59,765 bases of DNA from Pseudomonas sp. CFII64 (GTDB lineage: Bacteria; Pseudomonadota; Gammaproteobacteria; Pseudomonadales; Pseudomonadaceae), in the NCBI RefSeq assembly GCF_000416235.1, contig NZ_ATLO01000024.1, positions 1 to 59,765 of the forward strand, given 5' to 3'. Below the pieces are notes generated by a model, which was given only the letters and a program-made list of their open reading frames with translations, was not told the origin of the DNA and did not search any database. Both the position numbers and the translations under genes were made by a program. Below, piece after piece: positions 54,439 through 59,765 of this stretch. Every line of letters begins with the position of its first letter. Positions within the stretch are counted from its first letter, which is position 1.

Positions 54439-54467
54439 TATATCGATGGGGACGGGCTTTCTGTCAA
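54439..54467 (-). promoter_or_regulatory. Sigma70-type promoter candidate of the exopolysaccharide operon
   Basis: On the minus strand a perfect -35 TTGACA (complement of 54462-54467) is followed after 17 bp by GATATA (complement of 54439-54444). Transcription would start near 54432, giving a leader of about 370 nt that contains both ops motifs and the leader hairpin. Confidence 0.6.
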
Positions 54468-55117
54468 ATTATTTCGTCAAGTTTCTGTTAAATTTTTGAT
54501 AAGCGGTTATGAAAGCAACGTAACTGTTTGAATTACATAGGAGTCAAAAAAACATCACATGCACTGCTACGGTGCAATGACGTTTTTTAGGCACATGTAC
54601 AGTTGGGTGCTTAACAGCCTGCGGCCTCGGATTAGTCGTTTTATTAACGCCAGAAGTTAGTCGCTAAGTGCGTCGACGAGTGCGGTGCAAGTGCAGTATC
54701 GATACTTCATGTTCAAACGAGTGTGTCTGGAGATGCATTCAACACTCGTTCGATGCATTTATAAAAAACCTCCGGTATTTAGGTGACGGCTTCAGACTGC
54801 TGCTTCTCTCATGCCTGGCAAAGACGCATACAGGCCAGTGAGCCGCACGCCCACGGGCATGGAATGTGCTTGATGTCAGCAACGCCAGGTCATTTCCGAT
54901 GCGCGTTATATCGACATTGCGGCCGAATCGAGCAAGGCTGTGCTCGCATATCTCTTTATGGAATATACAAATAATAATTAATAATTTTTTGATCTAACTA
55001 TTTTAAGGCATCATCGCTTCATGGCCTGAGACCCTGGCCTCGCAGATTGCGAACGAGCCAGGGACACCACTGGCGACAACAGCCTGCGTTCCAGGCTGCG
55101 CATTTAAGAGCGATCTT
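54468..55117. other. AT-rich divergent intergenic region, no gene recognised
   Basis: About 650 bp between the operon promoter and the cysteine desulfurase gene is much richer in A and T than its surroundings. Apart from the hairpin at 54547-54588, it holds only short frames without ribosome binding sites or family resemblance. It probably carries binding sites for regulators of the large operon; none could be named. Confidence 0.5.
54547..54588. terminator. Imperfect hairpin with A- and T-runs, bidirectional type
   Basis: AAAAAAC (54547-54553) pairs with GTTTTTT (54582-54588), continuing through TCA/TGA and TGCAC/GGTGCA-type pairs to a short loop near 54668-relative centre 54568. Poly-T occurs at the exit on both strands. 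It lies upstream of the proposed operon promoter, so it could shield the divergent units from each other or end a short unannotated transcript. Confidence 0.5.
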
Positions 55118-56296
55118 ATGAAAAATATTGCGCTGTATTTTGACTACGCGGCTACCACTCCTGTCGATGAGCGTGTCATTCAAGTGATGGTCCAGTGTCT
55201 GGGCATGTCCGGCAATTTCGGTAATCCGGCGTCCATTTCGCATACCTATGGGCAAAACGCACGGTCCGCTGTCGAACTGGCCAGACAGCAGGTCGCAGGA
55301 CTCGTTGGCGCTCAGGCTGACCAAATCATCTGGACGTCTGGCGCAACTGAATCAAACAACCTGGCGCTCAAGGGTGTTGCGCAGTCCCATGCACAGCGCA
55401 ACGGCCAGGCACGCGGCCACATCATCACCAGCCAGATCGAACACAAGGCGATCCTTGATACTGCGCAGCAACTGCAGGAGCAGGGTTTCGACGTAACGCT
55501 GCTGGCGCCTGATGCAGATGGCCTGATCACTGCTGATGCCGTGGCAGCCGCACTGCGCCCGGATACCTTTCTGGTGTCGTTGATGCTGGTCAATAACGAA
55601 CTCGGCACGCTCAATGACATCGCCGAAATCGGCAGGCGCGTGCGCGCCCACGGTGCTTTGTTCCATGTTGATGCGGCGCAAGGAGCGGGGAAGGTCGGGA
55701 TTGATCTGTCCGGACTGGCCGTTGACTTGATGTCATTCTCTGCCCATAAGGTCTACGGCCCCAAAGGCATCGGCGCTTTGTACGTTGGCCCTCGTGCCGA
55801 GCAGCGTGTGCTTGCGCAGATTCACGGCGGCGGTCATGAATGCGGGCTGCGCTCCGGCACGCTGGCGACTCACCAGATCGCCGGGATGGGTGCCGCATTC
55901 GCGTTGGCCGCAGCGTCATTCGAAGAAGAAGTTGCCCATATCCAGCGTTTGAACCTGCGGCTGCGCGAATTGCTGGCCGATGTGTCAGGTCTGCACTTCA
56001 ATGGCAGTCCCTCCCAGCGCATCGCTCATACCTTGAGCCTGACCTTCACCCACAGTGACCTGGATATCTCGGCGCTGGGTCACGGTCTGGCGTTTTCCTC
56101 CACGTCCGCCTGCAACTCGGCCAAGAACACGCCGTCCCATGTTCTGCTTGCCTTGGGGTATGACGCGACAGCCGCCAGTCAGACTATCCGCCTGAGCCTC
56201 GGCCGCTTCACCAGTGAGCAGGATATTGATCGTGCGGCCGGTTTTATCAAGGCGTCCCTCGTGCAGCCTGCGTTCTGGGCGGTTGCTCAGTCTTGA
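55118..56296 (+). CDS. Cysteine desulfurase family protein (NifS/IscS-like)
   Basis: A 392-residue PLP enzyme that converts cysteine to alanine and an enzyme-bound persulfide. It starts YFDYAATTPVDERVIQVMVQ, with SGATESNNLALKG, the cofactor lysine in SFSAHKVYGPKG and the persulfide cysteine in FSSTSACNSAK. Unlike isc or suf loci it has no scaffold, ferredoxin or tRNA-thiolation partner next to it, so the sulfur acceptor is unknown. The Xaa-Pro aminopeptidase gene starts 57 bp downstream and may be co-transcribed. Confidence 0.93.
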   Translation: MKNIALYFDYAATTPVDERVIQVMVQCLGMSGNFGNPASISHTYGQNARSAVELARQQVAGLVGAQADQIIWTSGATESNNLALKGVAQSHAQRNGQARGHIITSQIEHKAILDTAQQLQEQGFDVTLLAPDADGLITADAVAAALRPDTFLVSLMLVNNELGTLNDIAEIGRRVRAHGALFHVDAAQGAGKVGIDLSGLAVDLMSFSAHKVYGPKGIGALYVGPRAEQRVLAQIHGGGHECGLRSGTLATHQIAGMGAAFALAAASFEEEVAHIQRLNLRLRELLADVSGLHFNGSPSQRIAHTLSLTFTHSDLDISALGHGLAFSSTSACNSAKNTPSHVLLALGYDATAASQTIRLSLGRFTSEQDIDRAAGFIKASLVQPAFWAVAQS

Positions 56297-56353
56297 GTGG
56301 TGCTCCATTATCTGCCCCGATAGCGATCACTTTTCGGGACAGCAGGAGAATCC

Positions 56354-58162
56354 ATGACTATGCAATCGACAACCAGCGGTGTGGTGTCGCAACGTTTGGC
56401 GCAAACACGAGCATTGATGAGCCGCGAGCGAATCGATGCTTACCTGGTGCCTTCGGCTGACCCGCATCTGTCCGAATACCTGCCGGGCTATTGGCAGGGT
56501 AGGCAATGGCTGTCCGGCTTTCATGGGTCCGTAGGCACGCTGATCATCACTCAGGACTTCGCCGGCCTCTGGGCCGATAGCCGCTACTGGGAGCAGGCAA
56601 CTAAAGAGCTGGCAGGCAGCGGCATCGAGTTGGTGAAGCTGGTTCCTGGTCAGCAGGGACCGCTGGAGTGGCTGGCCGAGCAAGCGAAGGCTGAAACCGT
56701 CGTTGCGGTGGATGGCGCAGTGCTGGCCGTGGCCTCTTCAAGAACCCTGGCCAGCAAGCTCTATGATCGCGGAGCCCGACTGCGTACCGATCTGGACTTG
56801 CTCACTGAGCTGTGGGAAGACCGCCCGGCATTGCCGACCAATCCTGTCTATGAGCATTTGCCACCGCAGGCGTCGGTGGCTCGCGGCGAAAAACTCACTC
56901 GCCTGCGCAAGGTCATGGTGGAGCGGGGTGCGGACTGGCATTTTCTTGCGACGCTGGATGACATTGCCTGGTTGTTCAATCTGCGTGGCGCCGATGTTTC
57001 CTACAATCCGGTGTTCATTTCTTTCGCGTTGATTGGCCCCAACAGCATCAACCTTTTTATTGACTCCAGCAAAGTCGACGCCGGCATCCGTCAAAGCCTG
57101 GAATCAGATGGCGTCACCCTGCTCGAATATACGCAGATCGGCGCAGCACTGCGCGCGGTCCCCAAGGACGCTCGTCTGTTGATCGATCCTGCGCGGGTGA
57201 CCTGTGGCCTGCTTGATTACCTGGACAGCGAAGTCAGTTTCGTCGAAGGCTTGAACCCGACCACGCTGTTCAAATCACAGAAAACCGAAACAGACACCCG
57301 GCATATTCGCCAGGCAATGGAGCAGGATGGCGCGGCGTTGTGCGAGTTTTTCACCTGGCTGGATTCGGCGCTGGGTCACGAACCGGTCAGCGAGCTGACC
57401 ATTGACGAAAAACTCGGTCAGGCGCGTCAGCAGCGTCCGGGTTATGTCTCTGCCAGCTTTGCTACCATCGCCGGATTCAACGCCAATGGCGCCATGCCGC
57501 ATTACCGGGCCACCGAAGAAGAATTTGCGCAGATCGAAGGCGATGGCTTGTTGTTGATCGATTCCGGCGGTCAGTACCTGGGCGGCACCACGGACATCAC
57601 GCGCATGGTGCCCGTCGGGACACCGACTGCCGAGCAAAAACAGGACTGCACCCGGGTCTTGAAAGGTGTGATTGCTTTGTCCCGAGCGCATTTCCCGCAG
57701 GGAATCCTGTCACCACTGCTGGATTCCATTGCTCGTGCGCCCATCTGGGCGGGCGGCGTCAATTACGGTCATGGCACCGGCCATGGCGTGGGCTACTTCC
57801 TGAATGTTCATGAAGGCCCGCAAGTCATTGCCTATCAGGCTCCGGCTACCCCGCAAACCGCAATGTTGGCAGGCATGATCACATCAATCGAGCCGGGCAC
57901 TTATCGCCCGGGCCGTTGGGGAGTCAGGATCGAGAATCTGGTGATCAACCGCGAAGCCGGCAAGACCGAATTCGGAGAGTTTCTGAAGTTTGAGACGCTG
58001 ACGTTGTGCCCTATCGATACCCGGTGTCTGGATATAGCCTTGTTGGCTGAGGACGAGCGTGCGTGGCTCAATGATTACCATGGCGAGGTGCGGGAGCGGT
58101 TGACGCCTCTGTTGCAAGGCGCTGCGCTGGAGTGGCTGAACTCTCGCACTGCCAGCATCTGA
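56354..58162 (+). CDS. Long-form Xaa-Pro aminopeptidase (M24B)
   Basis: A 602-residue three-domain aminopeptidase P of the eukaryotic-like long type. Two creatinase-type N-terminal domains (RIDAYLVPSADPHLSEYLPG; RQWLSGFHGSVGTLIITQDF) precede the catalytic pita-bread domain from about residue 310. Metal ligands appear in LLIDSGGQYLGGTTDITR (two Asp), GHGTGHGVGYFLNVHEGP (His), SIEPGTYRPG (Glu) and VRIENL (Glu). It removes N-terminal residues before proline. AGCAGGAGAATCC precedes the ATG at 56354; a second ATG is six bases on. No signal peptide, so it is cytoplasmic. Confidence 0.94.
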   Translation: MTMQSTTSGVVSQRLAQTRALMSRERIDAYLVPSADPHLSEYLPGYWQGRQWLSGFHGSVGTLIITQDFAGLWADSRYWEQATKELAGSGIELVKLVPGQQGPLEWLAEQAKAETVVAVDGAVLAVASSRTLASKLYDRGARLRTDLDLLTELWEDRPALPTNPVYEHLPPQASVARGEKLTRLRKVMVERGADWHFLATLDDIAWLFNLRGADVSYNPVFISFALIGPNSINLFIDSSKVDAGIRQSLESDGVTLLEYTQIGAALRAVPKDARLLIDPARVTCGLLDYLDSEVSFVEGLNPTTLFKSQKTETDTRHIRQAMEQDGAALCEFFTWLDSALGHEPVSELTIDEKLGQARQQRPGYVSASFATIAGFNANGAMPHYRATEEEFAQIEGDGLLLIDSGGQYLGGTTDITRMVPVGTPTAEQKQDCTRVLKGVIALSRAHFPQGILSPLLDSIARAPIWAGGVNYGHGTGHGVGYFLNVHEGPQVIAYQAPATPQTAMLAGMITSIEPGTYRPGRWGVRIENLVINREAGKTEFGEFLKFETLTLCPIDTRCLDIALLAEDERAWLNDYHGEVRERLTPLLQGAALEWLNSRTASI

Positions 58163-58220
58163 CGTGAGTTCCTGCGCTTTGGCGATGGGCCAAGGCGCAG
58201 TTCGACCGGCAGTCCTGAAG

Positions 58221-58514
58221 CTAGGGTTTTGCCGGCTTCTTGCAGATGATGATCATGCTGCGGCTGGTATAGCCGGCCGGATTGAGCCCGAAGGGATAAT
58301 CGCCGGGTTCTTCTGCGGCATCACCGGATTTGGCGATGATCCGATAGTTCTGGGAAACGCAGGAGCTCGTCGCCATTTCGTAGCATTTTTCCCACGAAGA
58401 AGACAGGCCGGAACAGTTGATGTGAATTCCGCGCTTGGTCTGTTTGACCGGTTTTGATGTTGCCGCGCATCCCGTAGCTATCAAGAGCGCCAACACTATA
58501 AAAATGTGTTTCAT
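58221..58514 (-). CDS. Small lipoprotein, function unknown
   Basis: A 97-residue protein with a lipoprotein signal (MKHIFIVLALLIATGCAATS; lipobox IATGC, cysteine at 16). The mature part contains three further cysteines and a compact domain (CSGLSSSWEKCYEMATSSCV; then SRSMIIICKKPAKP), suggestive of disulfides in the periplasm. It resembles other short Pseudomonas lipoproteins of unknown role. The ATG at 58514 with GGAAGGGA-type upstream sequence is preferred over a longer in-frame extension. It converges with the aminopeptidase gene. Confidence 0.8.
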   Translation of the reverse strand: MKHIFIVLALLIATGCAATSKPVKQTKRGIHINCSGLSSSWEKCYEMATSSCVSQNYRIIAKSGDAAEEPGDYPFGLNPAGYTSRSMIIICKKPAKP

Positions 58515-58693
58515 TCCCTTCCTTACCTGAGCATCGACCAGAAGCGGAGCCCAGCCTGAATTCAGTAGCTCGCTACAAGGCGGCGTACTGCCCTGCCTGG
58601 ATTGCAATCCAGAAAAGAACATCGCCTGACGCTAAACATGGCTCAACGACGTTACAAATGCTAGCAACATCTCATTTTCACGCAAAACATCCG

Positions 58694-59581
58694 TCAATCG
58701 GCTGGCACCAGTTGCGATGTGGCTCGTTGGGAAGTGAGTGTCGCGCCGGCTGAAGCCAGGATGATTGCGCCAATCGCCAGCCACTGCAGAAGTGACAGTT
58801 CTTCATGAAGGAAAAGCATCCCGGATAGAGCGCCAAACACTGGCTCGATACTGGCCAGGGTCCCGAACGTTCGTGCAGGCATTCGCGTCAGCGCGACCAT
58901 TTCCAGACTATAGGGCAGGGCAGTTGATAGAATCGCCACGCCAATGGCGGTCGGTATCAATGCAATATCAAGCAGCGCGGTCCCCGCGTGCACCATTCCG
59001 ATCGGCGCGATGAATATCGCAGCAATTAATACGCCTAGCGCGGCGGTCTGAATGCCATTGTCTTCTCCAGCCTTTTGGCCGAACAGGATGTAGGCGGCCC
59101 AGCAAACCCCGGCGCCCAGGGCATAGGCGACACCGGTCAGGTCAAGGTTCGCGCTGGTCTCGCCCATGGGAATGAGCAGCAGCAGGCCGGTGGCAGCCAA
59201 CGCAATCCACACGAAGTCGATCGCCTTGCGTGACGAATACAGTGCCACTGCAAGTGGCCCCGTGAATTCCAGCGCGACGGCGATGCCCAGAGGCACGCTG
59301 CGCAGTGACATATAGAAGAGAAAGTTCATGCCACCCAGCGCGATGCCGTAAATGAAGATCGTACGTAGGGATTTGGCAGTGAAGCGCGCGCGCCAGGGCC
59401 GTAGGGCGAGCAGGAGAATCACACTCGCAAAAACGAGCCTCAGCGTCGTGGTCCCCTGAGCACCGACTATAGGGAAAAGGCTCTTGGCCAGGGAAGCACC
59501 CGTTTGTATGGATGCCATGGCAATCAATAACAACCCAATCGGGAAAAGCATGGAAGAAAGCTTGCGAGCGTCGTTGTTCAT
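58694..59581 (-). CDS. EamA-family exporter, RhtA-like
   Basis: A 295-residue membrane protein with ten predicted segments in two EamA repeats (about 12-140 and 150-285). FPIGLLLIAMASIQTGASLA at the start and ALPYSLEMVALTRMPARTFG, then LASIEPVFGALSGMLFLHEE near the end match RhtA, the threonine/homoserine exporter of E. coli, and related drug/metabolite carriers. Substrate not proven. A perfect 24-bp palindrome lies 66 bp upstream of the start and is a candidate operator. Confidence 0.9.
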   Translation of the reverse strand: MNNDARKLSSMLFPIGLLLIAMASIQTGASLAKSLFPIVGAQGTTTLRLVFASVILLLALRPWRARFTAKSLRTIFIYGIALGGMNFLFYMSLRSVPLGIAVALEFTGPLAVALYSSRKAIDFVWIALAATGLLLLIPMGETSANLDLTGVAYALGAGVCWAAYILFGQKAGEDNGIQTAALGVLIAAIFIAPIGMVHAGTALLDIALIPTAIGVAILSTALPYSLEMVALTRMPARTFGTLASIEPVFGALSGMLFLHEELSLLQWLAIGAIILASAGATLTSQRATSQLVPAD

Positions 59582-59646
59582 TGGAGATCGGGTCCACGGT
59601 CATCGGGCAGGTGGTGCAATGGGCGACATGATGCTTAATAACCAGT

Positions 59647-59670
59647 CATTGAGCAATATATTGCTCAATG
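59647..59670. promoter_or_regulatory. Perfect 24-bp palindrome upstream of the RhtA-like gene
   Basis: The half-site CATTGAGCAATA is followed at once by its exact reverse complement, TATTGCTCAATG. It lies in the upstream region of the exporter gene, which fits binding by a dimeric regulator. No T-run follows in a position that would make it a terminator of that gene. Confidence 0.6.
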
Positions 59671-59765
59671 GCTTTCTTCTTATATAAGGAGAGGGTTATA
59701 AATCGACGCCTATACACCTTTTGCAGAAAGTACAAATTAACGGTTGACGGCCTCTCGAATCTGTC

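Noticed and set aside
54285..54974. Three 60-63-codon frames upstream of the exopolysaccharide operon
   Set aside because: They overlap the proposed promoter or AT-rich DNA, have no ribosome binding sites and resemble nothing known.

Overview
The window looks like a chromosome segment of a Pseudomonas species, probably of the P. fluorescens/P. syringae side of the genus. This rests on high-GC codon use, REP/REPIN palindromes of the GTAGGA...TCCTAC type, an ssuD/ssuE sulfonate pair, a dhcR-dhcA-dhcB-atoE cluster like that of P. aeruginosa, and a Ku plus three-domain LigD end-joining pair. No rRNA, tRNA, CRISPR, transposase or phage gene was recognised.

Layout. 1-5.5 kb: the 5' end of an FMNH2-dependent sulfonate monooxygenase, then a LysR regulator, a CaiB/BaiF CoA-transferase, an HMG-CoA-lyase-like enzyme and an MFS carrier, which together read as a small organic-acid catabolic unit. 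5.6-9.5 kb: Ku and LigD. 9.7-13.4 kb: two transporters around a Tat-exported aldo/keto reductase. 13.8-17.9 kb: a two-gene molybdenum hydroxylase whose large subunit carries a three-haem cytochrome c tail. 17.9-23.5 kb: PssA, a periplasmic glycerophosphodiesterase, a PAS-GAF-GGDEF cyclase and a 2-hydroxyacid dehydrogenase. 23.6-28.3 kb: an FAH-family hydrolase, AraC, LysR and MarR regulators, a class I amidotransferase-like protein and a YbhB protein. 28.4-33.9 kb: short-chain acyl CoA-transferase and transporter, their LysR regulator, and a GntP permease.

33.9-34.7 kb is the most unusual non-coding stretch. It holds two inverted copies of a roughly 195-nt element that fold into the same set of hairpins, with eleven base pairs changed on both sides and none broken. 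34.7-36.3 kb carries a small lipoprotein, a LysE exporter and SsuE.

36.5-54.5 kb is one minus-strand exopolysaccharide operon of 15 genes: a PhyH-like oxygenase, sugar aminotransferase, Wzx-type flippase, GT2, Wzb, Wzc, WbqC, an RfaH/NusG paralogue, GT2, GT4, a PslG-like glycosidase, GT4, GT4, a WcaJ-type initiating transferase and Wza. It ends in a strong terminator. Its leader contains a sigma70-like promoter, two ops motifs 101 bp apart, and then an intrinsic-terminator-like hairpin just before the first gene. The RfaH paralogue inside the operon is the obvious candidate to act at those ops sites, which would make the locus a self-contained antitermination circuit. No Wzy polymerase was recognised.

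55.1-59.8 kb: a NifS/IscS-type cysteine desulfurase, a long-form Xaa-Pro aminopeptidase, a small lipoprotein and an RhtA-like EamA exporter preceded by a perfect 24-bp palindrome.
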